This document shows positions 37,783 through 48,330 of a DNA stretch of 64,000 nt, piece after piece. Each line of letters opens with the position of its first letter. The first letter of the stretch is position 1. Position numbers and translations under genes: made by a program. The notes under the pieces are model-generated. The model saw only the letters and a list, made by a program, of their open reading frames with translations. It had not been told where the DNA came from and made no database searches. This DNA is from Verrucomicrobia bacterium LP2A (GTDB taxonomy: Bacteria; Verrucomicrobiota; Verrucomicrobiia; Methylacidiphilales; Methylacidiphilaceae): positions 310,001 through 374,000 of the forward strand of contig JAFS01000002.1 of assembly GCA_000526255.1 (NCBI GenBank). The letters run 5' to 3'.

Positions 37783-38136
37783 CTACTTCTCTTCCGCTTC
37801 TGCCTTCGTGACCGAAGTGAGACTCGTTTTGAGCACTTCGACCTTCACGTTCTCCGCTACCCGGATGAGCACGGTCTTGTCCTTGACGTTGGTGACCGTT
37901 CCCAGCAACCCGCCGCTGGTCACCACTCGGTCGCCGGTCTTGACACCCGCGATGAGGCGCTCCTGCTCCTTCCGGGCCTTCTGCTGCGGCCGGATCAAAA
38001 GGAAGTAGAAAACCCCGAAGATGAGTGCCAGCGTAATCAGCGACGAAAAGGCTGGCATCTCCGCCGGCTGCCCGGCGGCCTGCCCTCCAGCGGCTGATGG
38101 TTGTGCTGCGGCGATCCAGAAAAGTTCCATGCCCAT
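37783..38136 (-). CDS. yajC: Preprotein translocase accessory subunit YajC
   Basis: This 117-residue protein has one membrane helix (LITLALIFGVFYFLLIRPQQ) followed by the typical QKARKEQERLIAGVKTGDRVVTSGGLLGTV. The N-terminus is longer and Ala/Gln-rich. It lies between tgt (3-base gap) and secDF, the widely conserved tgt-yajC-secDF order. Confidence 0.94.
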   Translation of the reverse strand: MGMELFWIAAAQPSAAGGQAAGQPAEMPAFSSLITLALIFGVFYFLLIRPQQKARKEQERLIAGVKTGDRVVTSGGLLGTVTNVKDKTVLIRVAENVKVEVLKTSLTSVTKAEAEEK

Positions 38137-38139
38137 GCT

Positions 38140-39593
<1,454 letters not shown>

Positions 39594-40619
39594 ATGCCGC
39601 AATTGCGCCGGGAACCGCTTTTCCCCAAACGGTGGGTCGTTTTTGCTCCGGAGCGCAAGCAGCGCCCGATCGATTACCCTCCTCCACCCGAGCCGCTCAG
39701 CTCGATCTGCCCGTTCATGGCGGGCAACGAAGCCCTCACCCCCCACGAAGTCTTCGCGATCCGCCCGGAGGGTGGACTTCCGGACTCCCCGGGCTGGAGG
39801 GTCCGAGTGGTTCCCAACCGTTTTCCGGCGCTTCGCATCGAAGGGGAGCTTCTGCCAGAAGGGGTCGGTCTCTACGACCGGATCAACGGGATCGGCGCTC
39901 ATGAAGTGATCATCGAGACCCCCGATCCGGACCAGGAGCTCGAAGATCAACCCTTGGGAGCGGTAACCGACGTGCTCCGCGCCTACCGGGCGCGGATCAT
40001 CGACCTGGTCCAGGATGTCCGCTTTCGGTACATTTTTGTCTTCAAGAACGTCGGCATGCTCGCCGGGGCTTCTCTGCGGCATCCCCATTCCCAGCTCATC
40101 GCACTCCCGGTGGTTCCGCGCGCCATCGAAGAGCAGCTGGAGACCGCTCGTTCCCACTTCGAGCTCAAGGAGCGCAGCCTCTTTGCCGACGTCTTGCAAG
40201 CCGAGCTCAAGTCGGGCGATCGGCTGGTCTACGAGAATTCGGCGTTCGCCTCGTTCTGCCCTTGGGCCAGCCGGTTCCCTTTCGAAACTTGGATCCTGCC
40301 GAAGTTTCCCGCCGCCCACTTCCACACGCTCGATGATTATCATCTCGGTCTGCTCGCCGAAGCACTCCGCCACGTGCTTCGCCGAATCCGGAAAGGCTTG
40401 CGGAACCCGGCCTACAACATGATCCTGCAGACCGCCCCCTTTCACCTCCCTCGCGTCCACGAATCGATTCCCCCGGAAATGGAGTTTCGCTGGCATATCG
40501 AAATCCTTCCCCGCCTGGCGCAGGCTGCCGGATTCGAGTATGGTACCGGGTTCTACATCAACACCACCTTCCCGGAGGAAGCCGCAGCCTTTCTCCGGCG
40601 GGTCCGCGCGGAAACGTAG
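39594..40619 (+). CDS. galT: Galactose-1-phosphate uridylyltransferase family protein (HIT fold)
   Basis: From ATG 39594 (MPQLRREPLFPKRWVVFAPE) this gives 341 residues. The HIT-type active site is seen as ASLRHPHSQLIALP (HPH...Q). Further marks are VVPNRFPALR, GAHEVIIETPDPDQE, FCPWASRFPFETWILPK and a C-terminal HWHIEILPRL-like segment (FRWHIEILPR). It should transfer UMP between UDP-glucose and galactose-1-phosphate; the zinc cysteines of classic GalT are not evident, so the sugar may differ (ADP- or other hexose-1-phosphate). It stands about 80 bases before two GH57 genes, so a role in glycogen or galactose metabolism is plausible. Confidence 0.82.
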   Translation: MPQLRREPLFPKRWVVFAPERKQRPIDYPPPPEPLSSICPFMAGNEALTPHEVFAIRPEGGLPDSPGWRVRVVPNRFPALRIEGELLPEGVGLYDRINGIGAHEVIIETPDPDQELEDQPLGAVTDVLRAYRARIIDLVQDVRFRYIFVFKNVGMLAGASLRHPHSQLIALPVVPRAIEEQLETARSHFELKERSLFADVLQAELKSGDRLVYENSAFASFCPWASRFPFETWILPKFPAAHFHTLDDYHLGLLAEALRHVLRRIRKGLRNPAYNMILQTAPFHLPRVHESIPPEMEFRWHIEILPRLAQAAGFEYGTGFYINTTFPEEAAAFLRRVRAET

Positions 40620-40700
40620 CATGGGGCTTCCCTCGTCTTCGAAAGTCGGCAAAACTGCTCCCCGGGACTCTCCGCGAATCGACACCATAGGAGCCACTCG

Positions 40701-42860
40701 GTGAATCTCGTTCTCCTCTGGCACATGCACCAGCCGGATTATGTCGACCGGCAGAGCGGCAAGGCGCGCATGCCCTGGGTCCGGCTGCACGCGGTCCATA
40801 GCTACCTCGACATGATCGAGATGGTCGACCGCTTTCCCAACCTCAGAGTCGCCTTCAACTTCACCCCGGTTCTGCTCGAGCAGCTCGTGGAGCTGGGCGC
40901 AGGCGAGGTCATCGACGACTGCGAGGCCTGGAGCCGCATCCGGGCGGAGGATCTTACACAAGGGGAGAAGGAAAAGATCCTCGAGCATTTCTTCCGCGCC
41001 AACTTCGATACGCTCATCCGTCCGTTGCCCCGCTATTGGGAGCTGCTCAACCGGCGCGGCCGAATCGTCCATTTTGGCAACCTGGCGGAACTGACGAGCC
41101 TCTTCTCCGCACAGGACTATCGCGACCTGCAGGTGCTCTACAACCTGGCATGGTGCGGCTTCGCGGCTTATCGAACCTACCCCTTGCTCCAGGAGCTGCG
41201 CGCACAGGGACGGGACTTCACCGAAGAGCAAAAAGGCCAACTGCTTGATCTCCACCGGGAGATCGTCCGTACGGTGCTCTCCCGCTACCGGGCGGCCGTC
41301 GACCGAGGCCAGGTCGAGATCACGACCTCTCCGTACTGCCATCCGATCCTGCCGCTTCTGTTGGACACCAACTTCGCGCGCCGATCGATGCCTCACGTCA
41401 ACCTTCCGCCCCAATTTTCCGCTCCGGAAGATGTGCGGAGCCAGCTCGCACTCGCCCAGGAGAAGATGCGGGAGGTTTTCGGAGCGCCGGCGCGAGGCAT
41501 CTGGCCCTCGGAGGGATCCGTAGCTCCCGAGCTGATTCCCTTCTTTCGCGAAGCGGGCTTCGACTACTTCTTCACCGACGAGGCGATTCTCTTCCGCAGC
41601 TTGGAGATCGATCCGCGCTGGCGGGGAAAGGGAGTCGATCATATGGTCCTTTTCCAAGGCTGGGCGGTGAGCTGGGGTGGAGCCGCGGTTTCGGCTCTTT
41701 TTCGCGAGAGGCCGCTTTCGGATTTCATCGGCTTTCGCGCTTCGCAGAATCCCCCCGACCAGGCGGCCAACTATCTCCTCCACCACTTCGAGCACATTTG
41801 CGACGCGGCGGCTTCGCCGGAGGCGGCGCTCTTGATCGCCCTCGACGGCGAGAACGCCTGGGAGGCGTTTCCGGACGGCGGAGAGCGCTTTCTCTCGAGC
41901 CTCTATCAGGGGCTCACGACCCACAGCCGCCTCCACACCGCCCGTCCTGCGGACTACTTCGACCGTTTTTCTCCGAAAGTGGAGCTCGGAGCGCTCCACA
42001 CCGGCTCGTGGATCAATGCCGATTTCGACATTTGGATCGGCGACGCCGAGGAAAATCGCGCCTGGGAGTGGCTCGGACGAACCCGCCAGTTCCTACGGCG
42101 TCTCGGAGAAGACCGTGCGCTTCCCGCGGAGCAGCTCGCGGCGGCGATGCGCTCGCTCTACTCGGCCGAGGGGAGCGACTGGTTCTGGTGGTACGGACCC
42201 GACTTCTCGACCGACTCCGACCTTCTTTTCGACGAGATCTTCCGCACACACCTACGAAACGTCTATCATGCTCTGGGCTTTTCGCCCCCTCCCTATCTCG
42301 ACTTTCCGATTTGTGCGCCGGCCGCTCCCACGCCCTATACAACTCCGCGGCTCTACATCCATCCTCAACTGACCGGCCGTTTGGACAATTTCTTCGACTG
42401 GGTGGGGGCGGGAAGCATGGACGTGCTGGCGCAGCAGAGTACCATGTTCCAATCGAACCGATTGGGCCAAAAACTCTACTTCGGCTTCGACGAGGAGCGC
42501 TTTTACCTAAGGCTCGATCTCGCGGGCTCCCCGGAGGAGGTCGAAGTGGAGTTCCTGGCACCCCAAATCCGTCGAGTGACGGCATCCCTTCTCTCGTCCG
42601 GCTCCTGGCTGGTCCGCACCGAACTCTCCGATGACGCCGTCCTCTTCGACCCCGTCGACGATCGGGGCACGGCCGCATGGGAGGACTTTTTCGTCCTCAT
42701 CGTGCCGGTGGCCTCCCTCGGATGGAAAGCGAACGATTCGGTCAGCTTTTTCGTTCGCCTATTGCGCGAACGGCTCGTTTTGGAACGTTACCCGGAGCGG
42801 GGAACGATTGATTTCCTTTTTCCGTCCAAGGACTTCGAAGCCCGCCAATGGTTCGTCTAG
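40701..42860 (+). CDS. GH57 family alpha-amylase/glucanotransferase-like enzyme
   Basis: This 719-residue protein opens with the GH57 signature LVLLWHMHQPDY. Conserved regions follow: SPYCHPILPLL, the nucleophile region RGIWPSEGSVAPEL (Glu in WPSE), YFFTDEAIL, and the acid/base region LIALDGENAWE. The C-terminal 250 residues are a beta-rich domain. It matches the COG1449 group of alpha-glucan-acting enzymes, probably cytoplasmic because no signal peptide is present. The exact activity (amylase, branching or debranching) cannot be told. It overlaps the next GH57 gene by 13 bases, so both are produced together. Confidence 0.87.
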   Translation: MNLVLLWHMHQPDYVDRQSGKARMPWVRLHAVHSYLDMIEMVDRFPNLRVAFNFTPVLLEQLVELGAGEVIDDCEAWSRIRAEDLTQGEKEKILEHFFRANFDTLIRPLPRYWELLNRRGRIVHFGNLAELTSLFSAQDYRDLQVLYNLAWCGFAAYRTYPLLQELRAQGRDFTEEQKGQLLDLHREIVRTVLSRYRAAVDRGQVEITTSPYCHPILPLLLDTNFARRSMPHVNLPPQFSAPEDVRSQLALAQEKMREVFGAPARGIWPSEGSVAPELIPFFREAGFDYFFTDEAILFRSLEIDPRWRGKGVDHMVLFQGWAVSWGGAAVSALFRERPLSDFIGFRASQNPPDQAANYLLHHFEHICDAAASPEAALLIALDGENAWEAFPDGGERFLSSLYQGLTTHSRLHTARPADYFDRFSPKVELGALHTGSWINADFDIWIGDAEENRAWEWLGRTRQFLRRLGEDRALPAEQLAAAMRSLYSAEGSDWFWWYGPDFSTDSDLLFDEIFRTHLRNVYHALGFSPPPYLDFPICAPAAPTPYTTPRLYIHPQLTGRLDNFFDWVGAGSMDVLAQQSTMFQSNRLGQKLYFGFDEERFYLRLDLAGSPEEVEVEFLAPQIRRVTASLLSSGSWLVRTELSDDAVLFDPVDDRGTAAWEDFFVLIVPVASLGWKANDSVSFFVRLLRERLVLERYPERGTIDFLFPSKDFEARQWFV

Positions 42861-44887
42861 ACTCGGTGCGGCTGGTTTGGGTCGTCCACTTTCACCAGCC
42901 CTTGGATAATTTCCCGGAAACTTTCCGCCGCTTCCTCGATCGGGTCTGCCACCCCTTTTTGGATGCCCTGGAGCGCCATCCACGGATTCGCATGGGCCTC
43001 CACTTTTCGGGAGGATTTCTCCACCACCTCGAACGCGAAGACCCCGGACTCCTCGAAAAGCTCGGTAGAATCGTCTCCCGTAATCAAGTCGAGCTCCTGG
43101 GGGGAGGCTTCTACGAGCCGATCCTGAGCATGATCCCGGCTGCGGATGCCGCAGCACAGCTCCAAAAGACAGCGGCATGGCTCCAAGAGCGATTTCAGGT
43201 TCTTCCTCGCGGGGCCTGGCTGCCCGAATCGGTCTGGGAGCCCTGGTTTCCGGCACTTCTCTCCGAAGCGGGCTACGATTATGTGCTGCTGGAAGACCGC
43301 CTGCTCGAAAGGGCCGGCCTCGAGCCGGCCGAGCTCTGCCATCCCTTTCTGACCAGCCACTTGTCCGCTCCGATTTTGATCTTGCCGGTCGCTTCCCGCC
43401 TTTCGGCGGAGATCCCCTTTCGGCCGCTCAAGGATATCCACGCTTCGCTCGTCCAACTCTGCCATCGCCCGGAGCCCCAAATGCTGATCCTGGCACAGAG
43501 TGCCGAAGCCTACGGATTCTGGCCATCGACCTTTCACCGCTTTTACGAGGAAGCCGTGCTCGAGGAGTGGCTGACCTACCTCGAAAATCAGTCGCAACGC
43601 CTGCCCATGGAGACGCCAGGCGAAGCGTCTGCAGGGAATTGGCCAGCGGTGTTCCTCTCGTCGGGCGCTCGCACCGACCTGGAAGGGTACGCGCTGCCTC
43701 CCGCCGCGAGCCGATCCTACTTTGCTGTGCGGGAAGACCTTTCCCACCGTTTCGATGCCGATCGTTTCTTCCGGTTTCTCCATGGCGGCGCTTGGCAGGA
43801 GTTTTTCGCGAAGTATTCCGAAGCGAACTGGATGCACAACAAGATGCTCGCGATCAGCCGGCGCATCCGCAGCCTCCCTGGCGCAGAGAATTCGCCCGGT
43901 TATGACCACCTCCTCGCCGCGCAGGAACATACCCCTTATTGGCACGCGCTGAGCGGCGGGCTCTTTGCCAACTATCTGCGCGATGCGGTCTATCGACGGC
44001 TTCTCCAGGCAGAAGAGGAGTTGGATCAGGGTTCCCCGCCTCCGGCAACGGATCGGGTCGACCTCGACTCCGATCGCCAGCCAGAAGTGATCCTGCGCAC
44101 GAGTGCCTGCCGGGCCGTCGTCGACCCAGACTATGGCGGGTCGCTTGTGGAGCTGGCGTTCCGTCCCTCCCGCTACAACGTGGCAAACACCTTGCGCCGC
44201 TATGCCAAGGTCTATCCCGACCTGCCCCCGATGGAGCCGATCGAGGACTGGCATCGACGCCACCTCTTCCAAGAACACTTCATCCCCGGCGAAACGACAC
44301 TCTCCCAATTCGAGAAGGAGTCCTACATCGAGCGCGGGGACTTCATCAATCTCCCCTACCAGATTCTCTCGCTCGAAGAGGAGGGCCCCATGCGACGGCT
44401 GTTGCTCGAACGGGAGGGGGGTATCTACCTCGACCAGGAGCGGAGGGCGCTCCGCTGCCGGAAGCTTTTCGAGCTCGAGGAGCCCGATTCCCTCCGAGTG
44501 CACTACACAATCACCAACGAAAGCGAGCTGCCGCTCGATCTCCACTTCGTCTGCGAGGCAAACTACACCTTTCTTACCCCGGAAGGGTCGCGTCGATTCG
44601 TCTCCTTAGGGGAAGATCGGCTCCCCTGCGGGCTCCTTTTCGAGCGGGGGGCGATTCAGTCCTGGGATCTCGTCGACGAAACCCAGTCGTTGCGATGGGA
44701 GTGGACCCTGCCCGAAGGGCCCTCCACTCTCTGGCACTATCCCGTCTACACCATCGGGTATGCGAACGGCCAGTTTGAGCACAATTATCAGGGCTCGGCG
44801 CTCGGGATCGTCTGGCCTCTCCATCTGCCTTCGAGTGAAAAGCAAGTGTTTACGATTTTCACTCGGTTTCGGCATCTCCAAGGTTGA
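42848..44887 (+). CDS. GH57 family 4-alpha-glucanotransferase-like enzyme with DUF1925/DUF1926-type C-terminus
   Basis: This 679-residue protein begins [20 protein letters not shown], the GH57 N-terminal motif. [16 protein letters not shown] and [12 protein letters not shown] (catalytic Glu in WLPE) follow. After the barrel come a three-helix part and a long beta-sandwich with [17 protein letters not shown] and [18 protein letters not shown], as in the DUF1925/DUF1926 regions of 4-alpha-glucanotransferases. It should disproportionate maltodextrins in the cytoplasm. ATG 42848 lies inside the end of the preceding GH57 gene. Confidence 0.88.
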   Translation: MVRLDSVRLVWVVHFHQPLDNFPETFRRFLDRVCHPFLDALERHPRIRMGLHFSGGFLHHLEREDPGLLEKLGRIVSRNQVELLGGGFYEPILSMIPAADAAAQLQKTAAWLQERFQVLPRGAWLPESVWEPWFPALLSEAGYDYVLLEDRLLERAGLEPAELCHPFLTSHLSAPILILPVASRLSAEIPFRPLKDIHASLVQLCHRPEPQMLILAQSAEAYGFWPSTFHRFYEEAVLEEWLTYLENQSQRLPMETPGEASAGNWPAVFLSSGARTDLEGYALPPAASRSYFAVREDLSHRFDADRFFRFLHGGAWQEFFAKYSEANWMHNKMLAISRRIRSLPGAENSPGYDHLLAAQEHTPYWHALSGGLFANYLRDAVYRRLLQAEEELDQGSPPPATDRVDLDSDRQPEVILRTSACRAVVDPDYGGSLVELAFRPSRYNVANTLRRYAKVYPDLPPMEPIEDWHRRHLFQEHFIPGETTLSQFEKESYIERGDFINLPYQILSLEEEGPMRRLLLEREGGIYLDQERRALRCRKLFELEEPDSLRVHYTITNESELPLDLHFVCEANYTFLTPEGSRRFVSLGEDRLPCGLLFERGAIQSWDLVDETQSLRWEWTLPEGPSTLWHYPVYTIGYANGQFEHNYQGSALGIVWPLHLPSSEKQVFTIFTRFRHLQG

Positions 44888-44925
44888 TCTCGGAAAGGCT
44901 TCTCACTACTCTCCTGCCCAAAGGG

Positions 44926-45360
44926 ATGAAAAAGATCTTTCTGGTTTCATTGAGCTTCAGCTTCTTTGTCTTCGGATGTGCCTCCCCGTCAAAGAAGGTA
45001 AAGAGCGGCGAGGCTTCCGGCGCCAGCTCGGGGTCGATGCCCCAACCCGCGAATCAACCCGAGTCGACGGCCGCGAATCAGCCGGGCGGCGGAGGGCCCT
45101 CTTCGGGCGGTACTTCCGGGACCCCTTCGAGCCAGACGCCCGCCACCGGTCAATATAAGCCATGGGGTCAGGAGGGACAGGCTCCCGCAGGACCCTCCAC
45201 GGCCTCGACACGGTATCCGAAGGGAACGCCCGTGGAGGGGAAGCCCGGTTATGTCAAGAGCCCCTATGCGCCTGATGCTGGCCTCGTCGACGTTCGAGGC
45301 TTTCCTCCGGGAACCGAAGTGCGCTGCCCCTACACCGGCAAGATCTTCGTGGTTCCATAA
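44926..45360 (+). CDS. Small lipoprotein with C-terminal CPYTGKIF motif
   Basis: From ATG 44926 ([20 protein letters not shown]) this gives a 144-residue lipoprotein with lipobox VFGC. About 70 residues rich in Ser, Gly, Pro and Gln follow, then a short ordered end: [19 protein letters not shown] and [15 protein letters not shown]. The low-complexity middle is probably a flexible spacer. The C-terminal tail looks like a small conserved module with one cysteine, but I cannot name its function. The frame is open back to 44884, overlapping the GH57 stop, but the signal peptide fixes the start. It may be cotranscribed with the GH57 pair. Confidence 0.7.
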   Translation: MKKIFLVSLSFSFFVFGCASPSKKVKSGEASGASSGSMPQPANQPESTAANQPGGGGPSSGGTSGTPSSQTPATGQYKPWGQEGQAPAGPSTASTRYPKGTPVEGKPGYVKSPYAPDAGLVDVRGFPPGTEVRCPYTGKIFVVP

Positions 45361-45883
45361 GCGGGTTGCAGGATTTCGCCTCCCGCCAGCGGCCAGTCGC
45401 GCCTGAGGTGCGACGAAGGCTCGATTCGTCGTGATTTCCGGCCAGGGCGGGAAGAGACGAGCGGGCTTCCCGAGCCGCCACCACACGGCTGTTTGCCCGC
45501 CCACGATCACGCCAGCTTCTTCCCGAACCGGAAGAGATTGGTTCCCGGATCTTCCGCTATCCCCTCCCTCCCCGATCGGGTTGGCGGTTCCGGTCCATTT
45601 CAGTCATCCCGCTTCCATCCGACGCGAAAAATGGCCTCTCCACCCAAAAGTCTCTTGGATCCACTCTGGCAGGGAAGGCCGCTTTCCCTCCCGGTTGTCA
45701 TTACGCCGAGTTAAGACGGTTTGTACCAGGAAAAGGGGGCCTTTCCTTGGCTCTTTTGCGACCTTCCCTACCGGCCATAGTCAGGCTTCTTGAGAAATGC
45801 GGTCTACGCCCTGGCCCAGGAGCAAGCCTGCCCCAAGCGCCTGGCCTTCCTGCCCTGCCACCTTCAGACGATCTTTCACCGCA
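45361..45883. other. Gene-poor stretch, no supported feature
   Basis: These 523 bases lie between the lipoprotein and the toxin gene. Frames of up to about 120 codons exist on the plus strand but are Pro/Arg/Ser-rich, lack ribosome-binding sites and resemble nothing I know. A weak hairpin (AGGAAAAGG with CCTTTCCTT) lies near 45729-45752. I see no RNA gene. Confidence 0.5.
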
Positions 45884-46162
45884 TCAGGGCTGCTTCCGGT
45901 AGATGTTGCGGCGGTGACCGATGAGAAGGACAAGAATACGTAAAGCGCCATCCTCGATCTTTGCGATCAGGCGGTAATCGCCTACTCGATAGCGCCAAAG
46001 CTCTCCGAAACGGGGACCGTTGAGGCGCTCCCCTATGCCTCGCGGATCGTCGAGTGGTGCAACACGCTCGTGAAGAAAAAGGAGGATGCGCCGGGCAATC
46101 GGTGGGTCGAGCTTCTCCAGAGTTTTCCGTGCCAGGGTGGATAGCTCAACCCGCCATGCCAT
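45884..46162 (-). CDS. RelE/ParE-type toxin
   Basis: This 92-residue basic protein has the RelE/ParE fold pattern: MAWRVELSTLARKTLEKLD at the start, ARRILLFLHERV, the LWRYRVGDYRLIAKIED strand pair and VLLIGHRRNIYR at the end. RelE members cut mRNA on the ribosome; ParE members poison gyrase. The C-terminal HRRNIYR favours the RelE side. It overlaps the antitoxin gene by 17 bases and is cotranscribed with it. Confidence 0.88.
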   Translation of the reverse strand: MAWRVELSTLARKTLEKLDPPIARRILLFLHERVAPLDDPRGIGERLNGPRFGELWRYRVGDYRLIAKIEDGALRILVLLIGHRRNIYRKQP

Positions 46163-46373
46163 AATGTTTCATCACTTCTTCCAGTGGCAGAGATTCTGAC
46201 CTCCCTGCGCGCATCGCCTCGATCTCTCCTTCTGCCAAGTAGATATCCTCCATAACCTCGATGTATTCTCGAATGGCTTCGATCACATAATAGGTTTTGC
46301 TGCGGCCAGTCCTATCGGCGAGGCTTTGCAGTCGAGACTCAAGATCACCTGGGAGGCGGACGGATAAAGGCAT
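46146..46373 (-). CDS. RHH-type antitoxin of the RelE/ParE pair
   Basis: This 75-residue protein begins MPLSVRLPGDLESRLQSLA, the ribbon-helix-helix pattern of CopG/RelB-like antitoxins, with TGRSKTYYVIEAIREYIE as the two helices. An acidic tail should wrap the toxin. It is placed first, as usual, and should repress its own promoter at 46401-46428. Confidence 0.87.
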   Translation of the reverse strand: MPLSVRLPGDLESRLQSLADRTGRSKTYYVIEAIREYIEVMEDIYLAEGEIEAMRAGRSESLPLEEVMKHYGMAG

Positions 46374-46395
46374 GGTGATTCGCTCTTTCGATTGA

Positions 46396-46428
46396 ATACA
46401 AGTATCGCATCATCCCCTGAATTGTCAA
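46396..46428 (-). promoter_or_regulatory. Promoter and likely operator of the toxin-antitoxin operon
   Basis: On the minus strand TTGACA (46428-46423) and GATACT (46406-46401) are 16 bases apart, a strong sigma-70 pattern about 28 bases before the antitoxin ATG. The palindrome ATAC-TT-GTAT (46405-46396) overlaps the -10 box, as expected for an RHH autorepressor site. Function is inferred. Confidence 0.6.
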
Positions 46429-46512
46429 GGCACCCAACGCTTGCCTCATCTCTCGCGGTCAAGCCGCATCGGCCTGGGTTGAGCCGGACTTGGCGTTTTT
46501 GCAGCAGTATGG

Positions 46513-46737
46513 TCACTCGGCAATCCTCTTCACCATGGTGAGGATCTGCTCCTCGCTGAGGACCCTCGTTTGCACAAGGGCCGCCAAATCCACCTTGGGT
46601 GGACTTCCTTCGGCCCACGAAGATTGGTGTAGACCAGCCCGGAGAAGAAAGAAGAAGCTGAGAGGAAGCAAGAGGTTCCCGCGGCGGTACCTGTTTCTTC
46701 TCAGGGGCATCGGAATCGCCTCGCTGGAACGCGCCAA
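46513..46737 (-). CDS. Possible short exported peptide or remnant in a gene-poor gap
   Basis: This frame of up to 74 codons contains a signal-peptide-like stretch (basic RRNRYRRG, hydrophobic LLLPLSFFFLLRAG, then SWAEG) and a short soluble end (LAALVQTRVLSEEQILTMVKRIAE). The end looks like the last helix of some small exported protein, but no heme or catalytic motif is present. The rest of the gap between 46374 and 46955 (582 bases) holds only the promoter above and a hairpin (GGGGAATTTCCCC, 46952-46940) just after the coxB stop. Low confidence; it may be chance or debris. Confidence 0.25.
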   Translation of the reverse strand: MARSSEAIPMPLRRNRYRRGNLLLPLSFFFLLRAGLHQSSWAEGSPPKVDLAALVQTRVLSEEQILTMVKRIAE

Positions 46738-46955
46738 AGCGGTTTATGCGGGAAGGATTGCGTTAGCGTCAACCCCCTTTCCCAACCCGTAGCGGCGGAT
46801 CAACAGGACCAAATAGCCTCCGCTCCCCGGGCAATTCGAGCGGAGACCGCGTGCTTCCGCCTCTTTACCCGGCGAGCCCGCTCCTCACCCTACCTGGCCA
46901 AAACGAGCAGAGACTGAAGCTACGCGAAGATGAATTCCCGGGGAAATTCCCCAGG

Positions 46956-47750
46956 CTACCGCCGAGCCATCGACGTTTCGCCGACAGGAGGCTTGGTCTG
47001 CGAAAGCTGCTGCATCTGCTTGAGCCATGCCTCGTAGTCGCTCTCTGTGTCGACGACGAGAAAGCCCTTCATTGCAAAATGGCCGACGCCGCAAAGCTGG
47101 CCGCAGGCGATCTCGAAGCGACCCGTGTGGGTTGGAGTGAACCACATCGGGATGGTCAGCCCGGGGATCGCGTCCCGCTGAATCCGCATCTGGATCACGT
47201 AGTAGTTGTGCACCACGTCGCGGGAGCCCAGGTAGATGAGAACCGGTCTGCCGACCGGCACGTGCATCTCGTTCATCGTGATGATGTCGTCCTTGGAAGC
47301 CGGGTCGGTCTTGTCGAGACCGATCGGATTCATCCCGTCTGCCAGACGCATGTCCCGGCGGCCCATCCTCCCATCGGGCCCAGGATAGTGGAAGATCCAA
47401 CCAAACTGTTGGGCCACCGCCTCGAGGGTCACCGCTTCTCCCGGCCCTGGCGGATTGAGCACACGGTTTCCCCAAAGCGGGACGGAAAATCCGAAGAGCA
47501 GCACCATTTCCGCGAAAATGATCGTCCACTCCAGATGCTTGGGCCAAGCGGCCTTCAGCCCCTCGTAGCTCGCCTTCGGGCTCTTGTCGGCGCGAAAGCG
47601 CATCAGAGCATAGACGAAAAATCCAAACCAGATGAGGAAGAGAATCAGCGAGAACCAGAGGATGGCCTCGATGAACTCGTCGATCTGCCGTCCATGCTCG
47701 GACATGCAGCGCGAAATGCCACTCAGCTCAAGAAGAAGTGCGAACACCAT
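46956..47750 (-). CDS. coxB: Cytochrome c oxidase subunit II
   Basis: This 264-residue protein has two N-terminal membrane helices (FALLLELSGI and IEAILWFSLILFLIWFGFFVYAL) plus a periplasmic cupredoxin domain. The CuA ligands are intact: His in DVVHNYYV and CGQLCGVGHFAM (C-x3-C-x3-H-x2-M). QFGWIFHYPGPDG is the aromatic pre-strand. No cytochrome c domain is fused at the C-terminus. It is the last gene of the cox cluster, which is unusual since subunit II commonly comes first. It overlaps the small gene before it by 23 bases. Confidence 0.94.
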   Translation of the reverse strand: MVFALLLELSGISRCMSEHGRQIDEFIEAILWFSLILFLIWFGFFVYALMRFRADKSPKASYEGLKAAWPKHLEWTIIFAEMVLLFGFSVPLWGNRVLNPPGPGEAVTLEAVAQQFGWIFHYPGPDGRMGRRDMRLADGMNPIGLDKTDPASKDDIITMNEMHVPVGRPVLIYLGSRDVVHNYYVIQMRIQRDAIPGLTIPMWFTPTHTGRFEIACGQLCGVGHFAMKGFLVVDTESDYEAWLKQMQQLSQTKPPVGETSMARR

Positions 47751-47976
47751 TCAACCCTCCCGATTGATTTTTAGACCGGCTAGCCCGAATGAAAAAGCGG
47801 ATGAAGGCTCCGAAAACCAAGCCCAACAACACGAGCATCAGCAGCACCGCCGGCAAGATCCCCCGTGTCGCCTGGGACTTGGGCACGCCACAGATGGCGC
47901 AGGCCCAACTCTCGGCGGGCAAGGCAGCCAAGAGCCCCCCAAGCAGGAGAGCGATGCCGCTCAAACGTTTTCTCAC
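47728..47976 (-). CDS. Small exported membrane protein with CAICG motif
   Basis: This 82-residue protein has a signal peptide (LSGIALLLGGLLAALPAESWA) followed at once by CAICGVPKSQATRG. A single membrane helix (ILPAVLLMLVLLGLVFGAFIRFFI) and a basic tail follow. The CxxC could bind a metal or act as a thiol pair; a link to copper delivery to CuA is attractive because coxB is the very next gene, but this is inference. I do not know a named family. Confidence 0.65.
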   Translation of the reverse strand: MRKRLSGIALLLGGLLAALPAESWACAICGVPKSQATRGILPAVLLMLVLLGLVFGAFIRFFIRASRSKNQSGGLNGVRTSS

Positions 47977-48021
47977 CTCCGCATCTCCTTTCCGATGCTT
48001 GCGCGTCCCGCGCCCTCTTCG

Positions 48022-48330
48022 CTAGCGATAGCGTGCGCCTCCACGGGCTCCAACCGCATCCGAATCAGCTACTTCCAGGAATTCGGCGTAGGCCGGCGGC
48101 GGCTTTTGCGACCGCCGGTAGAGATTCCATATGAAGAACGCCACGCTGCCGATCGGAATCAGCACGATGCCCACCAGCATCCAAGCGACGGCATCTCCCG
48201 GCTCGTGCCCGAGCGCGGGTATGTTCACCATCGGCGAGAGCATGCGGTCCCCGATCGCGATGAACCCGAGTGCTCCCAGGAAGAGCAATCCCCCTCCCAG
48301 GGATAGCAGCGAGCTCAAGCGCATCTTCAT
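48022..48330 (-). CDS. Small two-helix membrane protein of the cox cluster
   Basis: From ATG 48330 this gives about 102 residues. Hydrophobic helices lie at about 7-27 (LLSLGGGLLFLGALGFIAIG) and 48-69 (AWMLVGIVLIPIGSVAFFIW), with a basic turn and a polar tail. No recognised family. It overlaps the next upstream small gene by four bases, which supports real translation. A role as an accessory or assembly subunit of the oxidase is inferred from context only. Confidence 0.6.
   Translation of the reverse strand: MKMRLSSLLSLGGGLLFLGALGFIAIGDRMLSPMVNIPALGHEPGDAVAWMLVGIVLIPIGSVAFFIWNLYRRSQKPPPAYAEFLEVADSDAVGARGGARYR

Noticed and set aside
45431-45793. A 120-codon plus-strand frame in the gap after the lipoprotein
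   Set aside because: No ribosome-binding site, biased Pro/Ser/Arg composition and no similarity I can recognise.
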